A stretch of DNA of 46,958 nt from Microcystis aeruginosa Ma_SC_T_19800800_S464 (GTDB taxonomy: Bacteria > Cyanobacteriota > Cyanobacteriia > Cyanobacteriales > Microcystaceae). Below are positions 16,759 through 26,594 of the stretch, in pieces. The notes under the pieces are model-generated. The model searched no databases and was not told the DNA's origin. It saw nothing but the letters and a program-made list of their open reading frames with translations. Made by a program: the position numbers and the translations under genes. How positions within the stretch are numbered: the first letter of the stretch is position 1; each line of letters begins with the position of its first letter. The stretch lies in NCBI GenBank assembly GCA_007095785.1, contig SFBL01000215.1:1-46958 (forward strand). Reading direction: 5' to 3'.

Positions 16759-19203
16759 TTAATTTGATTGCCATAATTGCCAAGCTTTAACGAGATTTCC
16801 CCCCATCAAGGCAGCCACTGCATTTAAAGTCTTAATTTCCTCACTATCGGGATTTAATTGTCTAGCTTTATCTAAGACTTTTTGGGCTGCTTGCGGTTGC
16901 CAATCGTAGAGATAAATAAAACCCTGATAAGCATAATGATAGGGATTATGGGGGTCAATTTTAATCATTTCCTCCGCGGCTTTTATTGCCCCTGCCACAT
17001 CCTGTTGTAATACCTTAGAAATTGCTAATCCGTAGGCTAAAGATAATTTATCGGGGGGATTTTGTTGCTGTAAACGATAGGAAAAAGCCTTGTCTGCTTG
17101 CAGCACATAATCCTGAATCGAATCGTATTGATTGATACGATTAGTTAACTCAAAAATTGGTTCAATACCCGTTAATCCTTGACCAATATTAGCAGACTTT
17201 AAGCGCAATTGGGTCACTAAATCTAATTGGGGCGTTGCTAACTTGGCAACTTGAGGATCGATGGTAATTTCAGCATTAGTTTTAATCGGATAGGTTTCGC
17301 CAGTTTCCCGATTGAGATAGACAGCAGATAAGCGATAAACTCCGGGGGCTGCTGCCGACTGCATGGCGGTTTTTTCAGTGACTTCAAAACCCTTTTTTTG
17401 CTCTTCTGGAGTTAATTTTTTTGCCATTAGTTCCCCCATAGCAATACCATGATCGTGCATCCAATAATCCTTACCGTCCACTTCTTGCCAAGTTAAAATT
17501 ACTATCCCTGACTTTAATTGTTGCCAGTCTCCTGCCCATTTGTAAACCACGGGAATGGGTTGATTAGGAGAAGCTTTTTCGGCAATGGTAATCTCTCTTA
17601 ATTCCACCCGTTTTGGCGCATTTTCAAGGGGTTTAACCGTGACGGAAGGATATATTTTTCGGTGTAGGGACAGGGTACTATCATCCGGTAGCTGCCAAGT
17701 TTTTTCTACTTGGAAATCTCGACCAGTGGCGACTCGATTAACAATTTTTTTCTGAACATCGGGGACGGAACCCTGTTCACCAGTTTTAGTTAAAAACCAA
17801 TCTAAAGAATTGACATCCTTTTCGATATCTTCTTCCCGAACTCCCACCTGTCTCCCAGCAACCTGTGAATTATGTTTACCACCGTAGAAAGAGAAAGTAT
17901 GTTGATTTAATTCGGGGGTGGAAGGTAAAACCCCTAGAGTGCTGCGAAGATAGGGAGAATCGGCTAGAATCTCTTTAACTACTTCTTCGTGCTGCCAACC
18001 AGTTTTTAGATAGGGATGGTGTTGCAATTGGGGACTGAAAACATTAGTAATTATATCTCCTCCCAAGGGGAATAAATTTAAGCTGGTGAGCATAGCAGCA
18101 ATAGTTATCGTTCCCCAACGGATACTGGAGGCGAAACGACCGCGCCAAGATAATAAACCAACGGATAAAATTAAGGATAAAGTCGGTAAAAGTGGCAAGA
18201 TATAACGAGCATCTTTATTGATATTGAGGGATGATAATAGGTATCCCCCCAGCAGAAAAAATCCTAACCAAATCCACACAGGACGATTAACTGTATCTTC
18301 GGTTTTTCTATGACGTAATGAGATTAATAATCCCACCACGGGAACTAATAACAATACCCAAGAAAGAAAATAGGGTAAAACTTGGGCGTAAAATGTCCAT
18401 GCGTCTAGACTGGTAAGAGGGGGATCTCCCTCCAAAATCGCCGAATCTACCGTGGCACGTTTGCCCGCAGTTAACATTAATAACCAATTCGTCCGATACC
18501 AGGGAAACATCAACAATGCTGCCGTCAAAAAACTCAGCATTAATTGCGCTAGATTGCCCCAACGTTTTCGCCGGAGATTTTCGCCCAATACCCACAAAAT
18601 CGGTAAAAAGAGGAAAAATAGGGCGGTTTGTTTGACTAACATCCCTAAACCGAAAGAAATCCCGAAAGCGATCGCCTTTAGCCAGCCTTGGCCACTAAAT
18701 CGCCACCATGTCAAGCAGAAGTAAGAAAACGTTACAATTGCCGCTAAGGGAAAATCTAAGAGATATTCGAGGCGATAATAGTATAAACCGGGGAGAAATT
18801 GACAGATTAAGACCGCCCAGAGTGCTACAGTCCCATTAAAGAGGATAATTCCCAATCCGTACACAGAAAAGAGCAGTAGGGCGCTATAGATAGCCATTAC
18901 CCACATACCCGCGTCAAGACTAATACCAAAGAGATTAAAGAAGGGAATCGTTAAAAGATAGGTTAAAGGGGGAATTTTCGGGGACATTAGCCATAAACCG
19001 CGCCACCAATCCCCGTCAAACCAGCGCGGATTTTGGAAAGCTTGGGTATAGATAATCCCACCGTTGAGATAATCGGCCTGATCCCAAGCAGGAATAGTAT
19101 GATCGAGACTAAACCAGAATCTATCGACTAATATCCCCAATATCCAAATAATAGTGACAATAATTAATTCCTGTCTCCTATCTAGCGATCGCTTCAAAAT
19201 CAC
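16759..19203 (-). CDS. GT39/ArnT-like membrane glycosyltransferase with TPR tail
   Basis: An 814-residue GT-C-fold integral membrane protein that would transfer a sugar from a lipid-linked donor to an extracytoplasmic acceptor. The first loop carries DHTIPAWDQADYLNGG with the acidic residues expected of the GT39/ArnT active site. About ten hydrophobic helices fill residues ~15-400, and basic/aromatic loops match the family. Residues ~410-640 form a soluble periplasmic-type domain. The C-terminal ~100 residues contain TPR-like repeats (VAGAIKAAEEMIKIDPHNPY, PQAAQKVLDKARQLNPDS). Acceptor and sugar are unknown; cell-surface polysaccharide or glycolipid work is inferred. It is divergent from zds. 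Confidence 0.85.
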   Translation of the reverse strand: MILKRSLDRRQELIIVTIIWILGILVDRFWFSLDHTIPAWDQADYLNGGIIYTQAFQNPRWFDGDWWRGLWLMSPKIPPLTYLLTIPFFNLFGISLDAGMWVMAIYSALLLFSVYGLGIILFNGTVALWAVLICQFLPGLYYYRLEYLLDFPLAAIVTFSYFCLTWWRFSGQGWLKAIAFGISFGLGMLVKQTALFFLFLPILWVLGENLRRKRWGNLAQLMLSFLTAALLMFPWYRTNWLLMLTAGKRATVDSAILEGDPPLTSLDAWTFYAQVLPYFLSWVLLLVPVVGLLISLRHRKTEDTVNRPVWIWLGFFLLGGYLLSSLNINKDARYILPLLPTLSLILSVGLLSWRGRFASSIRWGTITIAAMLTSLNLFPLGGDIITNVFSPQLQHHPYLKTGWQHEEVVKEILADSPYLRSTLGVLPSTPELNQHTFSFYGGKHNSQVAGRQVGVREEDIEKDVNSLDWFLTKTGEQGSVPDVQKKIVNRVATGRDFQVEKTWQLPDDSTLSLHRKIYPSVTVKPLENAPKRVELREITIAEKASPNQPIPVVYKWAGDWQQLKSGIVILTWQEVDGKDYWMHDHGIAMGELMAKKLTPEEQKKGFEVTEKTAMQSAAAPGVYRLSAVYLNRETGETYPIKTNAEITIDPQVAKLATPQLDLVTQLRLKSANIGQGLTGIEPIFELTNRINQYDSIQDYVLQADKAFSYRLQQQNPPDKLSLAYGLAISKVLQQDVAGAIKAAEEMIKIDPHNPYHYAYQGFIYLYDWQPQAAQKVLDKARQLNPDSEEIKTLNAVAALMGGNLVKAWQLWQSN

Positions 19204-19333
19204 TTCTCCCTAGTGCAACTCTCAATTATTCTGCCACGCTCTCAAGCGACCCTGAAAAAATCGCCGGCAAGAAACACCAGACCGATCGGGTAAAATAAAG
19301 ATTTAGTGAAAAATTGTAACAGGAACTTGACAA

Positions 19334-20794
19334 ATGCGAGTGGTGATCGTTGGTGCAGGATTAGCGGGAATGGCAACAGCTATCGATCTGGTCGATGCGG
19401 GCTGTACAGTAGAAATCTTAGAATCTCGTCCCTTTGTCGGGGGAAAAGTCGGTAGTTGGGTAGATGCGGACGGTAATCACATCGAGATGGGCTTGCACGT
19501 CTTTTTTGGCTGTTACTATAATCTTTTTGAGTTAATGAAAAAAGTGGGCGCTTTTCAATCCCTACTGCTCAAAGAACACACCCACACTTTTATCAACGAA
19601 GGGGGAAAAATCGGCGAATTAGACTTCCGTTTCGCCGCAGGTGCGCCTTTTAACGGTTTAAAAGCCTTTTTTACCTCCTCCCAACTCTCGGCAGCCGATA
19701 AAATCTTTAATTCTCTGGCCTTAGGTACCAGTCCCATCGTCCGCGGTCTGATAGACTTCCAAGGAGCGATGAAAACGATTCGGGATCTGGACTCGATTAG
19801 CTTTGCCGATTGGTTTCGTAGCCATGGCGGTAATGACGGCAGTTTAAAAAAAATGTGGAATCCGATCGCCTATGCGTTAGGATTTATCGATACGGAAAAT
19901 ATCTCGGCCCGTTGTATGCTGACGATTTTCCAATTTTTTGCCGCTAAAACCGAAGCTTCCGTCCTGCGGATGTTGGAAGGTTCCCCCCACGAATACCTGC
20001 ATAAACCGATTATTAACTATCTGGAGGCCCGGGGTGCCAAAATCTCTACCCGTCGTCAGGTGCGGGAAATTCTCTATTCTGGAGAGGGCGAAAATCTGCA
20101 AGTTAATGGCCTGATAGTCGCTAACGGAGAAACCACAGAAACTATCACCGCAGATGCCTATGTTTGCGCTGGTGATGTCCCTGGTGTTCAGCGTCTTATT
20201 CCCCAGGATTGGCGGAAAATGCCGATTTTTGACAATATTTTCCGACTAGAAGCCGTTCCCGTCGCTACGGTACAATTGCGTTTTGACGGTTGGGTGACGG
20301 AGTTAAATGATGCCGAAAAACGGCGACAACTGCAAAAAGCGGTGGGAATTGACAATCTTTTGTACACCCACCAAGCGGATTTTTCCTGTTTTGCAGATCT
20401 TGCTCTCACCAGTCCTAGGGATTATTATTGCCCCGGAGAAGGCTCTTTATTACAGTTGGTTTTAACTCCCGGAGACCCTTTTATTAAAGCTAAAAATGAA
20501 GATATTGCCCAGCACGTTTTAGCGCAAGTCCATAAGTTATTTCCCTCCTCGCGGGAGTTAAAGATGACTTGGTTTAGCGTGGTGAAATTGGCCCAGAGTC
20601 TCTATCGGGAAGCACCGGGGATGGATGTCTATCGTCCCTCGCAGGCGACTCCTATTGCTAACTTTTTCCTTGCTGGTAGTTATACCCAACAGGATTACAT
20701 TGATAGCATGGAAGGAGCCACTTTATCCGGTAAACAGGCAGCTAAGGCAATCTTACAACAGGCCGAGCGCCAGAAATCTTTAGCCACGGTTTAA
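19334..20794 (+). CDS. zds: 9,9'-di-cis-zeta-carotene desaturase (CrtQ/Zds)
   Basis: A 486-residue FAD enzyme on the thylakoid/plasma membrane that converts zeta-carotene through neurosporene to lycopene in carotenoid synthesis. The N-terminal dinucleotide fold is [20 protein letters not shown], followed by [28 protein letters not shown], a strong Zds signature distinguishing it from phytoene desaturase. The C-terminal FAD-contact segment is [20 protein letters not shown]. Length matches cyanobacterial Zds (about 490). CAGGAA sits upstream of the ATG. A hairpin at 20805-20834 follows the gene. Nothing unusual is seen. Confidence 0.96.
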   Translation: MRVVIVGAGLAGMATAIDLVDAGCTVEILESRPFVGGKVGSWVDADGNHIEMGLHVFFGCYYNLFELMKKVGAFQSLLLKEHTHTFINEGGKIGELDFRFAAGAPFNGLKAFFTSSQLSAADKIFNSLALGTSPIVRGLIDFQGAMKTIRDLDSISFADWFRSHGGNDGSLKKMWNPIAYALGFIDTENISARCMLTIFQFFAAKTEASVLRMLEGSPHEYLHKPIINYLEARGAKISTRRQVREILYSGEGENLQVNGLIVANGETTETITADAYVCAGDVPGVQRLIPQDWRKMPIFDNIFRLEAVPVATVQLRFDGWVTELNDAEKRRQLQKAVGIDNLLYTHQADFSCFADLALTSPRDYYCPGEGSLLQLVLTPGDPFIKAKNEDIAQHVLAQVHKLFPSSRELKMTWFSVVKLAQSLYREAPGMDVYRPSQATPIANFFLAGSYTQQDYIDSMEGATLSGKQAAKAILQQAERQKSLATV

Positions 20795-20804
20795 GCAAAC
20801 AGCC

Positions 20805-20834
20805 GGCAATCTCGTCCCTTGAGAAGGGATTGCC
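20805..20834 (+). terminator. Hairpin downstream of zds
   Basis: GGCAA (20805-20809) pairs with TTGCC (20830-20834) around an inner stem TCCCTT/AAGGGA with a GAG loop. No U run follows, so it may be an RNA-stabilising or factor-dependent end, not a classic terminator. Confidence 0.5.
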
Positions 20835-20965
20835 TCTCAGGGCAACCTATACAAAAAAGACCGATCGAGCTAGACTCGTAAAAAGATAACTCCATCTAGA
20901 AGGCTTACCCTAGACTGGAAAGAACGTCGGAAAAATCTCGTCAGAAATAGGAGTCAATCGAGTTT

Positions 20966-21661
20966 ATGCCAGAGCTTGCTGTACCATTAGAGCTTGATTT
21001 CACCAGCGAAACCTATAAATCAGCCTATAGTCGCATTAATGCCATCGTTATTGAAGGCGAATACGAGGCCAATAGCAATTATATTCAATTAGCAGACATC
21101 CTCACCGATAACAAAGAAGAGTTACACCGTCTGGCAAAAATGGAAAACCGTCACATGAAAGGTTTTCAAGCTTGCGGCCGAAATTTGCAAATCACCCCTG
21201 ATATGGATTATGCCAGAGAATTCTTTTCCTCTCTGCACAATAACTTCCAAATTGCCTACGCAGAAGGTAAAGTTGTCACCTGTTTATTAATCCAATCTTT
21301 GATTATCGAAGCTTTTGCGATCGCTGCCTATAATATTTATATTCCTGTTGCCGATCCTTTTGCGCGTAAAATTACTGAAAGCGTAGTTAAAGACGAATAT
21401 TTACACCTCAATTTTGGCGAAGAATGGCTAAAAGCGAACTTTGAAACCGCTAAAGAGGAATTAGAAGCGGCAAATCGCGCTAATCTACCCATTGTCTGGA
21501 GAATGCTCAATCAAGTCGAGGATGATGCTCGCGTCCTCGCTATGGAAAAAGAGGCCCTCGTGGAAGACTTTATGATTAGCTACGGGGAAGCGTTAAGCAA
21601 TATTGGTTTCAGCACCCGTGATATCATGCGGATGTCTGCCTACGGATTAACTGCCGTCTAA
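20966..21661 (+). CDS. ado: Aldehyde deformylating oxygenase (alkane synthase)
   Basis: A 231-residue ferritin-like di-iron enzyme that converts C16/C18 fatty aldehydes to C15/C17 alkanes plus formate, using O2 and ferredoxin. Iron ligands lie in [35 protein letters not shown] and [13 protein letters not shown]. Length equals the family norm (about 231). It is followed 147 bases later by acyl-ACP reductase, the usual cyanobacterial pair, separated by a strong terminator at 21697-21725, so the two genes probably have separate promoters, as reported for the pair elsewhere. Confidence 0.97.
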   Translation: MPELAVPLELDFTSETYKSAYSRINAIVIEGEYEANSNYIQLADILTDNKEELHRLAKMENRHMKGFQACGRNLQITPDMDYAREFFSSLHNNFQIAYAEGKVVTCLLIQSLIIEAFAIAAYNIYIPVADPFARKITESVVKDEYLHLNFGEEWLKANFETAKEELEAANRANLPIVWRMLNQVEDDARVLAMEKEALVEDFMISYGEALSNIGFSTRDIMRMSAYGLTAV

Positions 21662-21696
21662 AGCTTGAGCATCGAGATTTCTTTTTTTCCCCTGCT

Positions 21697-21725
21697 GCCG
21701 CTCAACACAGAGCGGCTCTTTTGTG
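21697..21725 (+). terminator. Intrinsic terminator after ado
   Basis: GCCGCTC (21697-21703) and GAGCGGC (21710-21716) form a perfect 7-bp stem with a 6-base loop, followed by TCTTTTGTG. Confidence 0.88.
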
Positions 21726-21808
21726 TATTATATTTAAGAGTCTTAACGATTTCTTAGCAATATCCTAATTTTTATCTAGTGCCATCTAGTCTAACGAAAG
21801 AACAATCA

Positions 21809-22828
21809 ATGTTTGGTCTTATAGGTCATCTTACCAGTTTAGAACACGCCCAATCGGTCGCCGACGATCTAGGTTATCCTGAATATGCTAACCAAGGATT
21901 AGATTTTTGGTGCGCTGCCCCCCCGCAAATTGTCGATGATTTTCATGTCACCAGCATCACGGGGCAAACCATCAGAGGAAAATATATCGAATCCTGTTTT
22001 TTACCGGAGATGTTGTCGAATCGTTGGGTAAAGTCTGCTATTCGTAAGGTGCTAAATGCCATGGCACTCGCTCAAAAAAATGATATCAATATCACCGCAC
22101 TCGGCGGTTTTTCTTCAATTATTTTCGAGGAGTTTAATCTCAAAGATAATCGACAGGTGCGCAATATCGAGCTAGATTTTGGCCGTTTTACCACCGGTAA
22201 CACCCACACCGCTTACGTCATCTGCACTCAGGTGCAAACCCTCGCTGACAAAATGGGCATCGATTTATCTCAATCTACCGTCGTGGTTTGTGGGGCCACG
22301 GGAGATATCGGCAGTGCTGTTTGTCGTTGGTTAAATGAAAAAACCGATACAAAAGAACTAATCTATGTGGCACGCAATCAAGAGCGTTTACAATCTCTCC
22401 AAGAGGAGTTAGGACGCGGTAAAATTCTCCCCCTAGAGGAGGCTTTACCCCTGGCTGATATCATTGTTTGGGTGGCTAGTATGCCTAAAGGGGTGGAAAT
22501 TGATCCAGATAAACTCAAGCGCCCCTGTCTTATTATTGATGGTGGTTATCCGAAAAATTTAGGCATGGTGTTAAATGCCCCCGATATTTCAGTGATTAAG
22601 GGCGGCATTGTCGAGCATTCCCTCGATATTGACTGGAAAATTATGAAAATCGTTAATATGGATATTCCCTCTCGTCAAATGTTTGCCTGTTTTGCTGAGG
22701 CGATTTTATTGGAGTTGGAGGGTTGGCAAACTAATTTTTCCTGGGGACGCAATCAAATCACCGTCCCTAAAATGGAACAAATCGGCGCAGCTTCCCGCAA
22801 ACACGGTTTTCAACCTTTGTTATTTTAA
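21809..22828 (+). CDS. aar: Long-chain acyl-[acyl-carrier-protein] reductase
   Basis: AAR (339 residues from this start) reduces fatty acyl-ACP to the fatty aldehyde used by ADO. The start [15 protein letters not shown] is the family's conserved N-terminus; a GTG 30 bases upstream in frame would add 10 residues that the family lacks. Landmarks are [27 protein letters not shown], the NADPH-binding [17 protein letters not shown], and [10 protein letters not shown] carrying the catalytic Cys that forms the acyl-enzyme. In many cyanobacteria accA follows; here a duplicated spacer and a DUF58 gene follow instead. Confidence 0.96.
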   Translation: MFGLIGHLTSLEHAQSVADDLGYPEYANQGLDFWCAAPPQIVDDFHVTSITGQTIRGKYIESCFLPEMLSNRWVKSAIRKVLNAMALAQKNDINITALGGFSSIIFEEFNLKDNRQVRNIELDFGRFTTGNTHTAYVICTQVQTLADKMGIDLSQSTVVVCGATGDIGSAVCRWLNEKTDTKELIYVARNQERLQSLQEELGRGKILPLEEALPLADIIVWVASMPKGVEIDPDKLKRPCLIIDGGYPKNLGMVLNAPDISVIKGGIVEHSLDIDWKIMKIVNMDIPSRQMFACFAEAILLELEGWQTNFSWGRNQITVPKMEQIGAASRKHGFQPLLF

Positions 22829-22867
22829 CTAATATCCCCAACCCCCCACCAACCACGGAATTAGAAG

Positions 22868-23219
22868 TTTTCGGCAACCCGTAATTAGGGGTGAGGGCTT
22901 GACTTTGGCGGCGGCTTGGGTTACAATTGTCTTATAATGGGATGGTTGTGTTTGTATTTAAGTGCTTAGATTACCATTATTAATAATTAAGAAAAACCCC
23001 AACAGCGGCAAGGAATAGAAATTTCTGGCCTCATCAATCTAATCTCATGGCTAAACTTTTTCGGCAACCCGTAATTAGGGGTGAGGGCTTGACTTTGGCG
23101 GCGGCTTGGGTTACAATTGTCTTATAATGGGATGGTTGTGTTTGTATTTAAGTGCTTAGATTACCATTATTAATAAAAACCCCAACAGCGGCAAGGAATA
23201 GAAATTTCTGGCCTCATCA
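22868..23219 (+). repeat. Tandem duplication of a ~165-bp promoter-like segment
   Basis: A segment starting TTTTCGGCAACCCGTAATTA and ending TTCTGGCCTCATCA occurs at 22868-23036 and again at 23057-23219. The copies are nearly identical except for a 7-base gap (TTAAGAA, present only in the first); the period is 190 bases at the left end. Each copy contains TTGACT, 17 bases, TACAAT, a good sigma-70-type promoter, with TATAAT 8 bases further on. They point toward the DUF58 gene. In the second copy an in-frame 26-codon reading frame starts at 23047, but the first copy lacks the ATG, so I do not call it a gene. The remaining 22829-23320 spacer holds nothing else I can assign. Confidence 0.8.
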
Positions 23220-23320
23220 GTCCGATTTCTTTGATAGTTTGTCAGGGCTTTTGGGGGAATTATAGAGATGTGGGCCTGAATTTTAGCTTTCCAGCAAAGA
23301 CGACAAAACCAATAAACCCT

Positions 23321-24457
23321 ATGAAAACTTGGTTAGAAGATCGCGGTATTTTACCCGCTTACGGTGGGGGGGTAATCATTGGCATTACCCTCTGTTTTTT
23401 CGGAGCTGCGACCAATACCATGGCGGGATGGTTGTATGCTATCTCTGGCACGACGATCGCTGTTTTAATTTTATCGATAATTTTACCCCGTCGTTCCCTT
23501 CTTCCGCTGAAAGTGCGTCGTCTTGCCATTGTACCCGTAAGTGCGGGAGACGATCTTAGTATTAGCCTAGAGATAGAAAATACGAGCAATCAGCCGATAA
23601 ATCTGTTAGAAGTGACAGATATCCTGCCTATAGTTCTCGATCGGCCAAAAATAACCCCAATAGAAGCGATTGCCCCCAAAAGTTGCCATCGTTGGACTTA
23701 TTATTTACCCACCAGTAAACGGGGTATTTATCACTGGCAAGAAGTACAATTAAGAACAGCAGCCCCTCTCGGTTTATTTTGGTGTCGTCGTTGTCAGCAA
23801 GCAGCGGCTAAAGCTTTAGTTTATCCCCAAGTTTTACCCTTACAACAATGTCCCCTGATCGATTCCCTCGGTCAAGAGATGGAACAAAAATTAGAAAATA
23901 ATCGCTATTATCAAAGGGCTAGTCAAGGACTTACCCGTAACCTGAGACAATATCGCCAGGGTGATTCTACCCGTTTAATTCACTGGAAAACTAGCGCCCG
24001 TTTGGGAGAATTGCAAATTCGGGAATTAGAAGTGTTAACGGGAGGACAGGAAGTGATTATCTGTCTCGATACCCTCTGTGATTGGCAAGAAGACAGTTTT
24101 GAACGGGCGATTATTGCCGCTGCTTCCCTCTATTTTTATGCCCATCGTCGGCAATTAAATGTGAAACTCTGGACCGGTGAAACGGGTTTAATTCAGGGAG
24201 AAAGGGTCATTTTAGAAACTTTAGCCAGTATAGAGGCAAAAGCTAGTCAAAAAAAGGCTAATCTGCCTAATTTACCGCTAATTTGGTTGACAAGTAACTT
24301 CAATTCCATCGAACAACTCACCCCCGGCAGCCGTTGGTTATTTTTCCTCGCTGCCGATTCTAGGGAGAGTCCTTCACCCTTAATCCGACAGTTTAGCGGA
24401 TTGGCGATCGAACCAGAAATTTCTCTACAACAACAATTACAAAAACCCCCTCTCTAG
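23321..24457 (+). CDS. DUF58 domain-containing protein
   Basis: A 378-residue protein with two N-terminal membrane helices (residues ~12-32 and 36-54: GVIIGITLCFFGAATNTMAG and LYAISGTTIAVLILSII), an extracytoplasmic-type beta domain, and the DUF58 core near residues 200-245: GLTRNLRQYRQGDSTRLIHW then KTSARLGELQIRELE. DUF58 proteins have a vWA-like fold and usually accompany a MoxR AAA ATPase and transglutaminase-like protein; no MoxR gene is within this window. I start at the Met before KTWLEDRG because the upstream extension uses a TTG start and lies within unrepeated spacer with no ribosome binding site. Function unknown. Confidence 0.85.
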   Translation: MKTWLEDRGILPAYGGGVIIGITLCFFGAATNTMAGWLYAISGTTIAVLILSIILPRRSLLPLKVRRLAIVPVSAGDDLSISLEIENTSNQPINLLEVTDILPIVLDRPKITPIEAIAPKSCHRWTYYLPTSKRGIYHWQEVQLRTAAPLGLFWCRRCQQAAAKALVYPQVLPLQQCPLIDSLGQEMEQKLENNRYYQRASQGLTRNLRQYRQGDSTRLIHWKTSARLGELQIRELEVLTGGQEVIICLDTLCDWQEDSFERAIIAAASLYFYAHRRQLNVKLWTGETGLIQGERVILETLASIEAKASQKKANLPNLPLIWLTSNFNSIEQLTPGSRWLFFLAADSRESPSPLIRQFSGLAIEPEISLQQQLQKPPL

Positions 24458-24496
24458 ATTGAGAAAAAAAAATGCCGGTATCCCCGAAAAAGATGT

Positions 24497-24502
24497 TATG
24501 AT
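24497..24502 (+). promoter_or_regulatory. Probable -10 box of the SRP RNA gene
   Basis: TATGAT lies 7 bases before the first paired base of the SRP RNA (24509), the expected spacing for a transcription start. No good -35 is evident. Confidence 0.5.
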
Positions 24503-24508
24503 AGAAAA

Positions 24509-24604
24509 GACTCGGACTCATGCGATCGCAACGCCTTAACCTTGTCAGGACCGGAAGGTAGCAGCAATACGGGATGCTTGTGACTGGCGTGATCTCCGGG
24601 TCTT
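24509..24604 (+). ncRNA. ffs: Signal recognition particle RNA, small bacterial type (4.5S)
   Basis: The diagnostic apical domain GTCAGGACCGGAAGGTAGCA is present (24544-24563). It has the asymmetric loop and GGAA tetraloop-type hairpin bound by the Ffh M domain, followed by a closing side strand GCTTGTGACTGGCGTG. The ends pair: GACTCGGA (24509-24516) with TCCGGGTC (24595-24602). A T run follows at 24603-24607 and serves as the terminator. At ~96 nt it is the short form that lacks the Alu domain. The RNA works with Ffh and FtsY in co-translational membrane targeting. It immediately precedes the MFS permease gene. Confidence 0.93.
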
Positions 24605-24629
24605 TTTGTTGCCTGTGACGGTCGCTGTC

Positions 24630-25886
24630 GTGAACGCTTTCAAAACTTTTCGATCGCTTACTGGCGAAACTCGTCGTCAACTACTGATCCTCTTCGTCAC
24701 GGCGCTGTTTTTCTGGATAAGTATCACCACTCTTGTCCCCACTCTCCCCACCTATATTAAATCCCTAGGCGGTAGCAAACAAGATATAGGTTTTGTCATG
24801 GGGGCCTTTGCTATCGGTTTAATTGTATCGCGCAGTTGGTTAGGCAATCTAGTTGATCGCCGCAGTCGCAAATTAGTGGTTTTATTTGGAACTATTGTCG
24901 CCGCTACCGCACCCCTCGGTTATCTATTTTTTCGCGATCTTCCCTCTTTATTCGCCGTCCGCGCCTACCATGGTCTCAGTATCGCTGCTTTTACCACTGG
25001 TTACAGTACCCTAGTGGTGGATTTTTCCCCCGTTCGTCAACGGGGAGAGATAATTGGTTATATGAGCTTAACTGCACCCATAGGCATGGGAATCGGTCCA
25101 GCTTTAGGCAGTTATCTCTACGAATCGATCGGTTATGACGGTTTATTTCTAGTTTCCGCCACATCAGGAGCGATCGCTTTTCTCTTGGGTTTCTCCATTC
25201 AAGAACCGGACTTCAAGAAAAAATTAGCGGAAATGAAGGCAGAAAATCCGACAATTGAGCGCAGTTTCTGGGCATTATGTCAAGAGCGGGCTTTTTTAGT
25301 CCCCACCTTAGTTTTTCTGCTGGTTGGTACTTTATTCGGCGGTTTAGTCGCTTTTTTACCCCTGTTTCTCCTCGAAAATCAGATACCTTTCAGTGCTGGT
25401 GTATTCTACAGTTATGCGGCAGTATCGGGCGTAATCGGACGGATTTTGTCGGGAGGAGCCAGTGATCGCTATGGACGGGGTTTATTCATCACTATTAGCG
25501 TTTTTTGCTATGGTTTATCCATGTTGGTTCTATCTTCTGCCCGATCTCCTTCGGCTTTAATTTTAGCCGCTATCCTCGAAGGTACGGGAGGGGGGATTTT
25601 ATTCCCTATGTTACTGGCTTTAATCTCCGATCGCTCTGGGCCCCAAGAACGCGGCCGGGCCTATTCTATCTGTATCGGCGGTTTTGATGTGGGAACAGCC
25701 TTAGCTGGTCCAATTCTGGGGGTTTTAGCAATTTCCTACGAAACTATGTTTAGTTTATCGTCAGGATTAGCTGTTATTGCTCTCTTTCTCTTTTTTACTC
25801 TCTCTAACCCTACCATACGCCATTCTTTTCTCTTCGCTTTCGGTTTAGAAAAAGACCGTTATGCTCTGCGCGGACAAGTACAATGA
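24630..25886 (+). CDS. MFS transporter
   Basis: A 12-helix major facilitator permease (419 residues from this start). MFS landmarks include GNLVDRRSRKLVVLFG (the loop 2-3 motif A), PTLPTYIKSLGGSKQDIGFVM in helix 1-2, and the second-half counterpart GGASDRYGRGLFI. Helix pattern and length fit drug or small-molecule exporters of the DHA1 type; the substrate is unknown. The start is uncertain: TTG at 24606, GTG at 24615 and GTG at 24630 are all in frame. I prefer 24630 because the earlier ones abut the SRP RNA end. It may be partly transcribed by read-through from the SRP RNA promoter. Confidence 0.88.
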   Translation: MNAFKTFRSLTGETRRQLLILFVTALFFWISITTLVPTLPTYIKSLGGSKQDIGFVMGAFAIGLIVSRSWLGNLVDRRSRKLVVLFGTIVAATAPLGYLFFRDLPSLFAVRAYHGLSIAAFTTGYSTLVVDFSPVRQRGEIIGYMSLTAPIGMGIGPALGSYLYESIGYDGLFLVSATSGAIAFLLGFSIQEPDFKKKLAEMKAENPTIERSFWALCQERAFLVPTLVFLLVGTLFGGLVAFLPLFLLENQIPFSAGVFYSYAAVSGVIGRILSGGASDRYGRGLFITISVFCYGLSMLVLSSARSPSALILAAILEGTGGGILFPMLLALISDRSGPQERGRAYSICIGGFDVGTALAGPILGVLAISYETMFSLSSGLAVIALFLFFTLSNPTIRHSFLFAFGLEKDRYALRGQVQ

Positions 25887-25922
25887 GGCTTACTGAAAAA
25901 GTTTTTCCTAGGGTAGGGTTAT

Positions 25923-26594
25923 TTAATAGGTTTGAGGTGGAAAATTATCGGGAATATCTAATTCAAATACTTGGTCATGAATCCGAGCTACATAAAGCCC
26001 CTCTTGCAGAATTTTTTCCCGTAATTCCGGGGATAAATCAACGGCTGCTAATATACCATAGAGTTTTTTATCTTTGTGTTCAGGAAAAAAGCGGCGAAAC
26101 CGTTGCAAAATACTTTTTAATTGAGTAATATCTTCCTGTCTAGCATGACTTTTAACCTCAACGATATAAGCAGTATTTAGCTCACCATTGGTATAGGCAA
26201 GAACATCAATTTCTATGTGTTGTCCTTCTTTACTGGCGCGCACACTGGGACTGATAACTTCCATACCAAAGCGTTGTCTGAGAATCGTTTCCATGGAAGG
26301 AAGGGCAAGTCCTTCGGTAAAGCTGCCGAATTTGGCACCGAGTCCCCCAATTTGTTTGCCCAGTTCTTTGAGTTGTTTGTCAGTTTCTTTCTGTTGTTGG
26401 GCGTTTTCCTTCTGTTGTTGACTAACTTCCTTCAATAGTAGTTCAGTCTCCTTCTGTTGTTGACTAACTTCCTTGAGTTGTTTGTCAGTTTCCTTGAGTT
26501 GTCGGTCAGTTTCCCTGAGTTGTCGGTCAGTTTCTTTTTGAGCGGCAGTTAATTCGGCTAAGAGTCGCCATACATCTTCGGATGTAGTTGCCAT
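25923..26594 (-). CDS. Coiled-coil PD-(D/E)XK nuclease-like protein (DUF3782-like)
   Basis: A 223-residue protein. Residues ~15-80 are a near-perfect run of heptads (ETDRQLKETDKQLKEVSQQQ and variants), an intermolecular coiled coil. Residues ~90-210 are a PD-(D/E)XK-like domain: GQHIEIDVLAY supplies the Asp, and AYIVEVKSHA the E-x-K motif, followed by DITQLKSILQRFRRFFPEH. Such proteins are abundant in cyanobacteria; DNA cleavage has not been shown for this group and function is unknown. The repeated coil DNA can expand or contract by slippage. It converges with the MFS gene (37 bases between stops). Confidence 0.85.
   Translation of the reverse strand: MATTSEDVWRLLAELTAAQKETDRQLRETDRQLKETDKQLKEVSQQQKETELLLKEVSQQQKENAQQQKETDKQLKELGKQIGGLGAKFGSFTEGLALPSMETILRQRFGMEVISPSVRASKEGQHIEIDVLAYTNGELNTAYIVEVKSHARQEDITQLKSILQRFRRFFPEHKDKKLYGILAAVDLSPELREKILQEGLYVARIHDQVFELDIPDNFPPQTY

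Noticed and set aside
862..22828. Single fatty-alcohol pathway linking the alcohol dehydrogenase with ado and aar
   Set aside because: The genes are 20 kb apart with no shared regulation visible, and the dehydrogenase substrate cannot be read from sequence.
23047..23127. 26-codon frame starting MAKLFRQPV in the second copy of the duplicated spacer
   Set aside because: The first copy lacks the ATG, there is no ribosome binding site, and the frame contains the promoter-like -35/-10 text. It could be a gene end remnant, but nothing supports translation.
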